Assembly: GCA_032718475.1 (NCBI GenBank)
Contig: JAUCBJ010002288.1
Span: 1-64,000, forward strand
Direction of reading: 5' to 3'
Length of the DNA stretch: 64,000 nt
DNA from: Nemertoderma westbladi
Lineage: Eukaryota > Xenacoelomorpha > Nemertodermatida > Nemertodermatidae
The position numbers and the translations under genes are program-made. Below, piece by piece: positions 14,705 to 32,067 of this stretch; position 1 is the stretch's first letter, and every line of letters begins with the position of its first letter. Below the pieces are notes generated by a model. That model had not been told where the DNA came from. It saw nothing but the letters and a program-made list of their open reading frames with translations, and ran no database searches.

Positions 14705-17700
14705 CTACACCCACAGTCAATGTAGCTGTACCAGTACCTATTTGCTTTACAGGTCCTTAGCCTACTCCCACAGTTAATGTAGCTGTACCTATTTGCTTTA
14801 CAGGTCCTTAGCCTACACCCACAGTCAATGTATCTGTCCTATTTGCTTTTCAGGTCCTTAGCCTACACCCACAGCCACAGTCAATGTATCTGTCCTATTT
14901 GCTTTACAGGACTTAGCCTACACCCACAGTCAATGTAGCTGTACCTATTTGCTTTACAGGTCCTTAGCTTACACCCACAGTCAATGTATCTGTCCTATTT
15001 GCTTTACAGGCCCTTAGCCTACACCCACAGTCAATGTATCTGTACCTATTTGCTTTACAGGTCCTTAGCCTACTCCCACAGTTAATGTAGCTGTACCTAT
15101 TTGCTTTACAGGTCCTTAGCCTACTCCCACAGTCAATGTAGCTGTACCTATTTGCTTTACAGGTCCTTAGCCTACACCCACAGTCAATGTATCTGTACCT
15201 ATTTGCTTTACAGGTCCTTAGCCTACTCCCACAGTTAATGTAGCTGTACCTATTTGCTTTACAGGTCCTTAGCCTACTCCCACAGTCAATGTAGCTGTAC
15301 CTATTTGCTTTACAGGTCCTTAGCCTACACCCACAGTCAATGTATCTGTACCTATTTGCTTTACAGGTCCTTAGCCTACTCCCACAGTTAATGTAGCTGT
15401 ACCTATTTGCTTTACAGGTCCTTAGCCTACTCCCACAGTCAATGTAGCTGTACCTATTTGCTTTACAGGTCCTTAGCCTACTCCCACAGTTAATGTAGCT
15501 GTACCTATTTGCTTTACAGGTCCTTAGCCTACACCCACAGTCAATGTATCTGTCCTATTTGCTTTTCAGGTCCTTAGCCTACACCCACACCCACAGTCAA
15601 TGTATCTGTCCTATTTGCCTTTTAGGTCCTTAGCCTACTCCCACAGTCAATGTAGCTGTACCTATTTGCTTTACAGGTCCTTAGCCTACACCCACAGTCA
15701 ATGTATCTGTCCTATTTGCTTTTCAGGTCCTTAGCCTACACCCACACCCACAGTCAATGTATCTGTCCTGTTTGCCTTTTAGGTCCTTAGCCTACTCCCA
15801 CAGTCAATGGATCTGTACCTATTTGCTTTACAGGTCCTTAGCCTACTCCCACAGTTAATGTAGCTGTACCTATTTGCTTTACAGGTCCTTAGCCTACACC
15901 CACAGTCAATGTAGCTGTACCAGTACCTATTTGCTTTACAGGTCCTTAGCCTACTCCCACAGTCAATGTAGCTGTACCTATTTGCTTTACAGGTCCTTAG
16001 CCTACACCCACAGTCAATGTAGCTGTACCAGTACCTATTTGCTTTTCAGGTCCTTAGCCTACTCCCACAGTCAATGTAGCTGTACCTATTTGCTTTACAG
16101 GTCCTTAGCCTACACCCACAGTCAATGTATCTGTCCTATTTGCTTTTCAGGTCCTTAGCCTACACCCACACCCACAGTCAATGTATCTGTCCTGTTTGCC
16201 TTTTAGGTCCTTAGCCTACTCCCACAGTCAATGGATCTGTACCTATTTGCTTTACAGGTCCTTAGCCTACTCCCACAGTTAATGTAGCTGTACCTATTTG
16301 CTTTACAGGACCTTAGCCTACACCCACAGTCAATGTATCTGTCCTATTTGCTTTTCAGGTCCTTAGCCTACACCCACAGCCACAGTCAATGTATCTGTCC
16401 TATTTGCTTTACAGGACTTAGCCTACACCCACAGTCAATGTAGCTGTACCTATTTGCTTTACAGGTCCTTAGCCTACACCCACAGTCAATGTATCTGTCC
16501 TATTTGCTTTTCAGGTCCTTAGCCTACACCCACAGCCACAGTCAATGTATCTGTCCTATTTGCTTTACAGGACTTAGCCTACACCCACAGCCACAGTCAA
16601 TGTATCTGTCCTATTTGCTTTACAGGACTTATCCTACACCCACAGTCAATGTATCTGTCATATTTGCTTTTCAGGTCCTTAGCCTACTCCCACAGTTAAT
16701 GTAGCTGTACCTATTTGCTTTACAGGTCCTTAGCCTACACCCACAGTCAATGTATCTGTCCTATTTGCTTTTCAGGTCCTTAGCCTACACTCTCAGTTAA
16801 TGTAGCTGTACCTATTTGCTTTACAGGTCCTTAGCCTACACCCACAGTCAATGTATCTGTCCTATTTGCTTTTCAGGTCCTTAGCCTACACCCACAGCCA
16901 CAGTCAATATATCTGTCCTATTTGCTTTACAGGACTTAGCCTACACCCACAGTCAATGTAGCTGTACCTATTTGCTTTACAGGTCTTTAGCCTACACCCA
17001 CAGTCAATGTATCTGTCCTATTTGCTTTTCAGGTCCTTAGCCTACACCCACAGCCACAGTCAATGTATATGTCCTATTTGCTTTACAGGACTTAGCCTAC
17101 ACCCACAGTCAATGTAGCTGTACCTATTTGCTTTACAGGTCCTTAGCTTACACCCACAGTCAATGTATCTGTCCTATTTGCTTTACAGGCCCTTAGCCTA
17201 CACCCACAGTCAATGTAGCTGTACCAGTACCTATTTGCTTTACAGGTCCTTAGCCTAGACCCACAGTCAATGTGTCTGTCCTATTTGCTTTACAGGCCCT
17301 TAGCCTACACCCACAGTCAATGTAGCTGTACCAGTACCTATTTGCTTTACAGGTCCTTAGCCTACACCCACAGTCAATGTGTCTGTCCTATTTGCTTTTC
17401 AGGTCCTTAGCCTACACCCACACCCACAGTCAATGTATCTGTACCTATTTGCTTTACAGGCCCTTAGCCTACACCCACAGTCAATGTAGCTGTACCTATT
17501 TGCTTTACAGGACTTAGCCTACACCCACAGTCAATGTATCTGTACCTATTTGCTTTACAGGCCCTTAGCCTACACCCACAGTCAATGTAGCTGTACCTAT
17601 TTGCTTTACAGGACTTAGCCTACACCCACAGTCAATGTAGCTGTACCTATTTGCTTTACAGGACTTAGCCTACACCCACAGTCAATGTATCTGTACCTAT

Positions 17701-18149
17701 TTGCTTTACAGGCCCTTAGCCTACACCCACAGTCAATGTAGCTGTACTTATTTGCCTTTCAGGTCCTTAGCCTACTCCCACAGTCAATGTAGCTGTACCT
17801 ATTTGCTTTACAGGTCCTTAGCCTACACCCACAGTCAATGTATCTGTACCTATTTGCTTTACAGGCCCTTAGCCTACACCCACAGACAATGTAGCTGTAC
17901 TTATTTGCCTTTCAGGTCCTTAGCCTACTCCCACAGTCAATGTAACTTTACCTATTTGCTTTACAGGTCCTTAGCCTACACCCACAGTCAATGTATCTGT
18001 ACCTATTTGCTTTACAGGCCCTTAGCCTACACCCACAGACAATGTAGCTGTACTTATTTGCCTTTCAGGTCCTTAGCCTACTCCCACAGTCAATGTAACT
18101 TTACCTATTTGCTTTACAGGTCCTTAGCCTACACCCACAGTCAATGTAG

Positions 18150-20449
<2,300 letters not shown>

Positions 20450-20450
<1 letters not shown>

Positions 20451-21230
20451 TAAATATTTCAGCTATAACAAAGAGGGTACTTTTGCCCATTTAAATGTTA
20501 AAGTGAACACAACCGCGCTGGAAATTTTCTTCCAAGGGTTTTCCGGGTCTGTGATTTCATCTAGAAAGTCAATTAACTCACTTGACAGAGTCAAGTCTGT
20601 CTGTCATTGCTGACTGTCTGTCCGTCAAAATATAACCGACACCAACCACGAAAACCCCTATAACAAAATTTCGAGCTAGTAGGTATGTCTTCCTATTACT
20701 TTGACAGGCAGATCGCTGGACAGACAGAAATCCAGACATGTCGATTTTGTTAAAAGTGAAAACTGACGTCGGAAAATCAACAACCAGGATAACCCCCATA
20801 ACAAAACTTTTATCTAGTTGGAATGCGTTATTCCTTATATTTTGACAGACAGACACACGTACATACAGACAGACGATAATCTGACATTATAGACTTCACT
20901 AAGAATTAAAACTAACTTCGGAAATGAAATCAACGACCAAAAAACAAAAACAAGAACGTTTTAGCTAGGTGGCATGATGTCCTTATATTTTGACAGAAAG
21001 ATTGTATGACTGTGAGACAGACAGACAGACTGTCAAACAGACATATAAAGGCATAATAGTTTTTGTTAAAGTGAAAACTGACGTTTGGAATGAAATCAGC
21101 AACCAAAAAACCCTCATAACATAACTTTTAGCTAGAAAGAATGCCTTTGTTATATTGTGACAGACAAACCGTCAGAAACACAATCCCAGGCAGACAGTTT
21201 TCACAGACATTTACACAGAGTATTAGTTAT
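20450..21230. repeat. Diverged tandem repeat, roughly 155-bp period
   Basis: About four diverged copies share the order GTTAAAAGTGAAAACTGACG, then AACCCCCATAACAAAA, TTTTAGCTAG, TTATATTTTGACAGAC and a GACAGACAGAC-rich stretch. Landmarks lie near 20755, 20910 and 21071. Copies differ by many substitutions and small indels. No coding signal is seen. Confidence 0.6.
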
Positions 21231-23205
<1,975 letters not shown>

Positions 23206-23392
23206 GTGTTCCGGCCCAGAACCCCAGCCGAGTCTATGCAGCTGACCGGGACTCTACTCGAGTACACGCCTACGGCGCGCGTTACCCCGCTAGAGGCGTG
23301 TGCGCACGCATTCTTCGATGAGTTGAGAGACGCCTCCACCAGAATGCCAAATGGCCGGGACCTGCCGCCCCTCTTCAATTTCACAACTCAAG
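23206..23392 (+). CDS. GSK-3 kinase exon, end of kinase domain
   Basis: The exon encodes [10 protein letters not shown] through LLEYTPTAR, the [13 protein letters not shown] segment of the last kinase helices, and [15 protein letters not shown]. It starts in phase 0 after acceptor TTAG at 23202-23205. It ends one base into a Glu codon, with donor GTATAT at 23393. The 187-nt length agrees with this phasing. [10 protein letters not shown] is the usual GSK-3 signature just after the kinase domain. A few substitutions ([15 protein letters not shown]) are specific to this species compared with common animal GSK-3. Confidence 0.96.
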
Positions 23393-24050
23393 GTATATTT
23401 AATACTTAAATTGATGAGAGTATTTATATTATGGTATATGTTAACATTAAAATATGTCATGTTTTTCTCAATGTACTTGTATCGGCATGCTGCATTGCAA
23501 CTGCATTACACCATGTCCTGGAATATAGTGTCATCCGCCCGTGAAGAATACCAGGATTTCACTTTTCGGTCGACTTTTTACTGGAATGTTATGAAGATTT
23601 TTTATTTTTTTTTAACTTATCGTTATTAAGTGTTTTATAGCGCTTATTTCTGTCTTATAACCTGTACATATACTAATTCGTTTATTGTTTTGGTTAGATT
23701 CAGCCCTTCTGTATAACCTGTGTTTTTAGTAAAAACCTGGTATTATTCACATGGGCCGTGTCGTTATTCAGGTAACCTATACCCAAAACCCAACTGATGG
23801 AAATTAACAACAACAACGGAGTGAATACCAGAGGTAGAGGTCTCGCTACGCGGACCTAAAAATCTACATCGTGGCGGACCTAAAAAGCTACGTTGTGGCG
23901 GACCTAAAAAGCTACATTGTGATTTATACTGGCCGACCATTCGTTCCCGGTCCACTTTTTGTGGTGTCGGTCCAGATGTGAATATTTAATTAGAATAGTG
24001 TGATACTATAAGTTGGACTTCTAGTTAACTATAAACCCAACTTGTTAAGT
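23393..24050. other. Start of the last GSK3 intron
   Basis: Non-coding. It contains a small tandem repeat of three 24-bp copies at 23851-23921, each beginning CGGACCTAAAAA. Nothing else is recognised before the 18-bp array begins. Confidence 0.5.
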
Positions 24051-27000
24051 TTGTCCCACTTCTGCAGTATGCCCCACGTGTGCTGTATGCCCCACTTGTG
24101 CTGTATGCCCCACTTGTGCTGTATGCCCCACTTGTGCAGTATGCCCCACGTGTGCTGTATGCCCCACTTGTGCTGTATGCCCCACTTGTGCTGTATGCCC
24201 CCCTTTGTGCTGTATGCCCCACTTGTGCTGTATGCCCCACTTGTGCTGTATGCCACACTTGTGCTGTATGTCCCACGTGTGATGTATGCCACACTTCTGC
24301 AGTATGCCCCACTTGAGCTGTCTGCCACACTTGTGCTGTATGTCCCACTTGTGCTGTATGCCCCACTTGTGCTGTATGCCCTACTTGTGCTGTATGCCCC
24401 ACTTGTGCTGTATGCCACACTTGTGCTGTATGCCACACTTGTGCTGTATGTCCCACTTGTGCTGTATGCCCCACTTGTGTTGTATTTCCCAATTGTGCTG
24501 TATGCCAAACTTGTGCTGTATGTCCCACTTGTGCTGTATGCCCCACTTGTGCTGTATGCCACACTTGTGCTGTATGCCCCAATTGTGCTGTATGCCACAC
24601 TTGTGCTGTATGTCCCACGTGTGCTGTATGCCACAGTTCTGCAGTATGCCCCACTTGTGCTGTATGCCACACTTGTGCTGTATGTCCCACTTGTGCTGTA
24701 TGCCACACTTGTGCTGTATGTCCCACTTGTGCTGTATGCCCCACTTGTGTTGTATGCCCCACTTGTGCTGTATGCCACACTTGTGCTGTATTTCCCACTT
24801 GTGCTGTATGCCACACTTGTGCTGTATGTCCCACTTGTGCTGTATGCCCCACTTGTGCTGTATGCCCCACTTGTGCTGTATGCCCCACTTGTGCTGTATA
24901 CCCCACTTGTGATGTATGCCCCACTTGTGCTGTATGCCAAACTTGTGCTGTATGTCCCACTTGTGCTGTATGCCCCACTTGTGCTGTATGCCCTACTTGT
25001 GCTGTATGCCAAACTTGTGCTGTATGTCCCACTTGTGCTGTATCCCACACTTGTGCTGTATGTCCCACTTGTGCTGTATGCCACACTTGTGCTGTATGCC
25101 CCACTTTTGCTGTATGCCACACTTGTGCTGTATGCCACACTTGTGCTGTATGTCCCACTTGTGCTGTATGCACCACTTGTGCTGTATGCCACACTTGTGC
25201 TGTATGTCCTACTTGTGCTGTATGCCCCACTTGTGCTGTATGCCCCACTTGTGCTGTATGCCCCACATGTGCTGTATGTCCCACTTGTGCTGTATGCCCC
25301 ACTTGTGCTGTATGCCCCACTTGTGCTGTATGCCACACTTGTGCTGTATGCCCCACTTGTGCTGTATGCCCCACTTGTGCTGTATGCCCCACTTGTGATG
25401 TATGCCCCACTTGTGCTGTTGTCGCACTTGTGCTGTATGCCCCACTTGTACTGTATGCTCCACGTGTGCTGTATGCCATACTTGTGCTGTATGCCCTACT
25501 TGTGCTGTATGCCCCACGTGTGCTGTATGCCCCACTTGTGCTGTATGCCCCACTTGTGCTCTATGCCACACTTGTGCTGTATGCTACACATGTGCTATTG
25601 TCGCACTTGTGCTGTATGCCCAACTTGTACTGTATACCCCACTTGTGCTGTTGTCGCACTTGTGCTGTATGCCCCACTTGTGCTGTATGCCCCACTTGTG
25701 CTGTATGCCCCACTTGTGCTGTATGCCCAACTTGTGCTGTTGTTGCACTTGTGCTGTATGCCCCACTTGTGCTGTATGCCCCACTTGTGCTGTATGCCCC
25801 ACTTGTGCTGTATGCCCAACTTGTGCCGTATGCCCCACTTGTGCTGTATGCCACACTTTTGCTGTATGCCACACTTGTGCTGTATGCCACACTTGTGCTG
25901 TATGTCCCACTTGTGCTGTATGCACCACTTGTGCTGTATGCCACACTTGTGCTGTATGTCCTACTTGTGCTGTATGCCCCACTTGTGCTGTATGCCCCAC
26001 TTGTGCTGTATGCCCCACATGTGCTGTATGTCCCACTTGTGCTGTATGCCCCACTTGTGCTGTATGCCCCACTTGTGCTGTATGCCACACTTGTGCTGTA
26101 TGCCCCACTTGTGCTGTATGCCCCACTTGTGCTGTATGCCCCACTTGTGATGTATGCCCCACTTGTGCTGTTGTCGCACTTGTGCTGTATGCCCCACTTG
26201 TACTGTATGCTCCACGTGTGCTGTATGCCATACTTGTGCTGTATGCCCTACTTGTGCTGTATGCCCCACGTGTGCTGTATGCCCCACTTGTGCTGTATGC
26301 CCCACTTGTGCTGTATGCCCCACTTTTGCTGTATGCCCCACTTGTGCTGTATGCCCCATTTGTGCTGTATGCCCCACATGTGCTGTATGCTCCACTTGTG
26401 CTGTATGCCACACTTGTGATGTATGCCCCACTTGTGATGTATGCCCCACTTGTGCTGTATGCCCCACGTGTGATGTATGCCACACTTGTGCTGTATGCCC
26501 CACTTGTGCTGTATGCCCCACTTGTGCTGTATGCCCCCCTTGTGCTGTATGCCACACTTGTGCTGTATGCTACACATGTGCTATTGTCGCACTTGTGCTG
26601 TATGCCCAACTTGTGCTGTATGCCCCACTTGTGCTGTATGCCCCACTTGTGCTGTATGCCTCACTTGTGCTGTATGCCCCACTTTCGCTGTATGCCCCAC
26701 TTGTGGTGTATGCCCAACTTGTGCTGTTGTTGCACTTGTGCTGTATGCCCCACTTGTGCTGTATGCCCCACTTGTGCTGTATGCCCCACTTGTGCTGTAT
26801 GCCCCACTTATGCTGTATGCCCCACTTGTGCTGTATGCCCCACTTGTGCTGTATGCCCCACTTCTGCTGTATGCCCCACTTGTGCTGTATGTCCCACTTG
26901 TGCTGTATGCCCCACTTGTGCTGTATGCCCCACTTGTGCTGTATACATGCCACACTTGTGCTATATGCCCTACTTGTGCTGTATGCCCCACTTGTTCTGT

Positions 27001-27366
27001 ATGCCCCACTTGTGCTGTATGCCACACATGTGCTGTATACATGCCACACTTGTGCTGTATGCCCCACTTGTGCTGTATGCCCCACTTATGCTGTATGCCC
27101 CACTTGTGCTGTATGCCCCACTTGTGCTGTATGCCCCACTTGTGCTGTATGCCCCACTTGTGCTGTATGCCCCACTTGTGCTGTATGCCCCACTTGTGCT
27201 GTATACATGCCACACTTGTGCTATATGCCCTACTTGTGCTGTATGCCCCACTTGTTCTGTATGCCCCACTTGTGCTGTATGCCACACATGTGCTGTATAC
27301 ATGCCACACTTGTGCTGTATGCCACACTTGTGCTGTATGCCCCACTTGTGCTGTATGTCCCACTCT
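24051..27366 (+). repeat. 18-bp minisatellite in the last GSK3 intron
   Basis: About 180 tandem copies of an 18-bp unit, TGTATGCCCCACTTGTGC, with many single-base variants such as CCACAC, GTCCCAC, GTTGTCGCAC and GTATACATGCC. Larger duplications sit on top: a 752-bp shift (marker GCACCAC at 25170 and 25922) and a 260-bp shift (GTATACATGCC at 26941 and 27201). The unit has no stop codon in any of six frames, so very long spurious ORFs occur on both strands. Those ORFs have only low-complexity 6-residue periods and no start or domain context, so they are not genes. The array lies wholly within one intron. Confidence 0.95.
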
Positions 27367-27452
27367 AACTGTTGTCGTACTTGGTCATATAGATCAGGCT
27401 GAACTTCCTTGCTTTTCGAAACTAAACTAATATACCTTTTGTCTTCCCTCAG

Positions 27453-27685
27453 AGGCTAAGATTCAACCGGCACTCAACCACATTCTACTCCCAGCTCACA
27501 TTCACTCGTCCACAACAGGTTCCTCTTCGTCTCTCGCCGTCGGCGGCGCCTCGTCCACCAACGCGGGGGCCCCCGGCCCCTCCCAGCAGCCCCGAGCAAC
27601 AACTCTAGCGACCGCCGTACCGACCTTCGCTACCGACGAATCCGGGGTCCGGGCAACCGACGCTACGGCTACCACATCCTCGTAG
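27453..27685 (+). CDS. GSK-3 last coding exon and stop
   Basis: The acceptor is CTTCCCTCAG at 27443-27452. The exon completes the Glu codon and encodes EAKIQPALNHILLPAH, aligned with the GSK-3 C-terminal QELxxxPxLxxxLIPPH segment, then a low-complexity Ser/Thr/Ala/Gly tail ending TATTSS and TAG at 27683-27685. The tail is GC-rich compared with the AT-rich surroundings. Such disordered tails vary widely among animal GSK-3 proteins. Four exons are visible in the window; the N-terminus, glycine loop and catalytic Lys exon lie to the left of the satellite. Confidence 0.93.
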
Positions 27686-29800
27686 CGAGTAACCAATGGG
27701 TCTACTACTTTTCACTTTTCGCTATTATTCTAACACTATACTTATATAGTTACTCAGGTTATGGCGGAATTCCCAAACTCTGGCGATATTTCTCTCAAAA
27801 CTTATTTGGGAAGTTGCCTAATTTGGCTATTTGCCTAACTTGGCTACCGCCCCAGTATTTGCCTAACATGGCTATTTCTATGGCCTCCCTTCTCCCTCTA
27901 TTGGTGCGACTATTTTGTAGCCAATAGCGACGACGTATAATCTTCACGCTATCACTATTATAGCATAAGTAGTATTGCTTGTTTTTTTTTCTCACAATAA
28001 TTATTTTAATTATATATAACTTACATATATAGTTTACGACTTTTCTAAGAAAAACAAAATGATTTTTGAAACTTGAAACTTATTTACGATTTTTCCAAAT
28101 TTAACATATTTTCAAGAAATTGCAACTTTATTTGTATACGTTTGTTTGTTTCGTAAACTTTTTCTCATTACTCAGATTTGCGTCTGTTATATTTCACGTT
28201 TAACTATATATATGACGCCCCTATAAATCTATACCTCTTGCTATTGGAATGCATGTTGTAGCTGTCTTTAAATGTTATTTATAGAAGAGCAACCAAATTA
28301 TTACTTGTACAAAATTGTTTAGTGGAACGTATCATTGGAGGGGGGTGGTGATAGACACTCTGTAGTTATTATTATTATTATTAAGTATTTTCATACTAAC
28401 CCTTCTACATTTTTAATGAACTGGAAAATTATTAAATACGATTTTCAACTTGAAAAATATTTTACTCAAGAATAACTATAATTGAATGAGTGCACAATTA
28501 AATTTCAATTTAAATGTACAAAATATTCATCAATTTCATGCAAATTGTAATAAAATATGGGAAGTTACCCATGTCATCAGAAAATGGCACTATATTGCGG
28601 GTGCGATTAAAATTTGGGTTGAAACGAAAAAAACTCCAACATAAAATTTGTCACTTTAATTCCAGTATATAAAGTACTACTATATAACAACTGCTACTTC
28701 AATTTTTTTAATAATAATAATAAATATTAATTATAATATTCAATCCTACATTGTTTGTTGTGGGTTTCGTTTAGATGCAGATTGGCTTCAAGTTGTTATC
28801 AAATTGACATTGTATTACTTCGATTCTTGTGGGGCGAGACACGCAGTAGGCGGTCCTTGGCATTGGTACGTATGCTATGCAGTCCGTCAAAAGTTTAGTA
28901 AGAATTTGAAGATTGGTCAAAAATGAGGCAGTCTGTCAGCTGGTACCGGTAGATTCAGACTTTTGATAAAAACCGAAATAAGTCGGTCAATCATTGATGA
29001 AATTAAACCAAACTTGGTATGTATGCAGTCTCGTGCTGCGCGAAGGCTCCACGAACGCGTTGTTATTTCGAAACATAAGATATTTTCGAAGACGCTCGTA
29101 ACGTAGAGTTATAGTTAGTTCCATAATCTGAAACTGAGAAAAACCAAACCAAAACCGCCTTAAAAGGATTTCAGTTTTCCCTTTTATGTCAATCTATGAT
29201 TTATTTATATATATAATATGATATTAAAGTCAATCTGCTTTCTCGTGTGTGTATATACATATTATTGTTCGTCAATATACACAGGCAGGCAGTCCTCTCT
29301 ATAACTAACAGTATTGTATATATATATATTTAGTGTTATTTCGCGTATTTTTTCACTATATTGCTCGAATAATGGCTATGCGACCTGTTTAGCACATTTT
29401 AACTGTGTAACTTTAAATAGCTGTAGATTGTGTTTAGCTTAAAATACTTCATTATTTTAATTCATTGTTTAAAAAATATAAACTATTCGGGTAGAGAATA
29501 TATTCTAATATATTATTATTATATATTGTGTTATTTTTAGTCTATGTGGCGCCCTGTATTGTACGTTAGGCATTATTATAGTAAAGTTATGTAAATATAA
29601 GTCTCAATATATTATATCTATACTTATCCTGTGTAGATTAATACTGCCATCCCTTTATAATGAACTTTATCGTGACCAAATTATACGGGCGGTGGTATAA
29701 ATTCAATGTTACATAACTAACTGTCCTAAATGTTTATTGTAGATATATTATTATATTATATACTCCATTGAAAATAAAAGTAAACTTGTTTTCCTTTTCT
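27686..29800 (+). other. Probable GSK3 3' UTR and flank
   Basis: AT-rich non-coding sequence follows the GSK3 stop. Candidate polyadenylation signals are AATAAA near 28551 and 29773-29778, the latter followed by a T-rich stretch. The true 3' end cannot be fixed from sequence. A short dispersed-repeat fragment with AAACCAAACTTGGTATG lies near 29005. No other gene is seen. Confidence 0.4.
29773..29778 (+). promoter_or_regulatory. Candidate polyadenylation signal for GSK3
   Basis: AATAAA in the context TTGAAAATAAAAGTAAAC, followed within 30 nt by TTGTTTTCCTTTT. It would give a 3' UTR of about 2.1 kb. Earlier AATAAA hexamers also exist, so the assignment is tentative. Confidence 0.35.
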
Positions 29801-31930
29801 AGACACCCTTCACACAACAGATTTAAGTTTTGTACATCTAACATTTATGCGAGTGTGGGGGGGGGGGGGGGTTGTGTGATGGATGCAAATCCCATCTCGG
29901 TTAATTAGCAAAAATTATGATAATTTAAAAGTAAATTATAAATTAATGGAAAGGATCAAGGTTACAGTTGAATATTCTCTCATAATCAACTGTTTTCGAT
30001 GTAAAAAAAAACTAAAAAGCAACTGGTCCTAGACTGTTACATGTAATCAGTGATCAGCTGACGGCAGTAGCTGACCGGTAGGTTTCGCCTCACGATGGAA
30101 GACATTCTCAGGAGCCCAAGCCGATGACATTTAGAGTCAGAAGTCCCAAATAGAGAAGGAACGACCGGAATGAAACTAAGATATGTACCAGTAACTGGGA
30201 AGCAGCATCGCAAACTTGCGACAATAACGTTTCTGCATGTTGATAATGGGCCGGTGCGTGCGAATATAATGCATTTCAAGCTTTTGGATGAACAGGCAAC
30301 AATGGGTGCCGTGCAATTACTTTGATCTATTAAATGTTTAAATAGCTCGCGCCAGTCAGTCCGAATATGAATAATATTATAATTATCAATTGATGATGTT
30401 TTTTTGAGAAAAGTTAATGGCGTTTAGATCAAATAAAAATGGATAATTTATATCCAAACAATAAGGACCCTATACCACAACCCCTCTGGATAAATTTGGT
30501 ATATAAATACAACAATAAATCCAGTGACAAGGATTATTTTGGTCGCACACTGCCATTACCATTCCCGGGTTAGTGACGTAGAACTTTAGGAGACAATCGT
30601 GAAACAACGCGTACACCTTTTTATGTAAAAAGTGTACCTCACAGCAGCTTCCAAAGATGTACACCATGGCCCGTAATTATATGATGTTAGACAACCACGA
30701 ATTTAGAGGGATTGTGATATTAATATGAAAACAATAAATCATTCAGCATTCATTTAGCAAAGCATTCAATTTGTGACAACTCTCAATCGTGATGTAATTA
30801 ATAATAAGAGCTTCGCTTATAATGAGGGTCTGAAATATCGCCATATATTAATTATTTATTAAGTTAGAGGTAAGACAGCACACGTATATCTGATGCAATT
30901 GTCCAGGTTATCAACAACGCTTAGCTATAGAGACCTACCTGGTTGTGGCGCATGTAAAACTTCTTTGATTTCGTATTATCGGCGATATATTAACCAATGA
31001 GTTTACCAGTAGAATATCAAATATAACGACAAATAATTATAATTCAATTATTAACAACAAAGGCAATAGGCCTTAGAGCTTGTAATAATCACCAGTCATT
31101 AAAATCTGACCGGAGCTTTACCCTCTGCATGGGTATGTGACTTCACTGTCAAACTGATAATAAAATAACAAAGAAGTGGCAAGCAATTGGATTAACACTG
31201 TCTATATAGAGGCTAACGGGAATGAGCGTACAGCACCACCAAGACATCTGGCAATAAGGCACTAAGACAAGTTGGATATGCAGATATTGGCACTATATAG
31301 CGTCAAACTTTTGGTAATACATAAAATCAAATAAAAGGCATCGGTATTATGACGCAACCAACTTTATAAATATAAATGGTGTTTTGAACTTAAGTTTAGC
31401 AAAATAAGTACCGGTACCGGTAATCTAAAATAGCCAAGAACATACTTGCATTAACATGCGTAGCTATTCATACTTAAACAAAATGTTCTAGAACATCGTG
31501 TATTTATTAAATAGAATAAATGGCCTTCAGCGAACAATAATTCTTACAATCTTTGAAAGCCTATATCTCAGCTGTTTCTCAACGAAGTTCAGGTATTGTT
31601 ACATATTTGAAATCCTTGCAACGCAAGCTTCCTAATAATATGAAAAAATTACGTCTAATATGAAGAATGGCCTCGATACGGAAGGTGCGATTTCGCAAAA
31701 TACACTTTTTTAAAATGCTATAAAAACAAATTTAAAGGCAAAATTCCGGCCTCATGGGATCAACCACGGTGAGTGAAACTACAGTTAATTGTGTTTCAGA
31801 TTTCAAGCAATATGTTAAAGATTAAAAGTAAAATCTGGGGGGGTGGGGGGGGGGGGGTCCTTGTCATCAGAAAATGACAATTTATTACGGGCCATGGAGT
31901 AATAATTATTGGGGTTGGAATTTATAAATA
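29801..31930. other. Intergenic gap between convergent GSK3 and SLCO genes
   Basis: No gene is recognised. Poly-G runs occur at 29847-29861 (15 G) and around 31838-31858 (G7, T, G13). The remainder is AT-rich, and its short ORFs show no domain, codon bias or splice context. Confidence 0.5.
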
Positions 31931-31936
31931 TTTATT
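31931..31936 (-). promoter_or_regulatory. Candidate polyadenylation signal for SLCO
   Basis: TTTATT on the + strand reads AATAAA on the - strand, about 130 nt downstream of the transporter stop codon at 32068-32070. Confidence 0.45.
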
Positions 31937-32067
31937 ACATTATCTTCAATTTCGTGAAAAAAACAATAGGCCTACCCTAGACATATTCTTTCCAAATAAT
32001 AATTTACAGGAATGTAAGTATACTGAATATAGTATATATTATATTTGTGTTTTTCTTTTTTTTGTCA

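Noticed and set aside
24042-27430. Cys-rich ORFs (CAVCPT repeats) resembling a metal-binding or structural protein
   Set aside because: They are one of six open frames of an 18-bp intronic minisatellite that has no stop codon in any frame.
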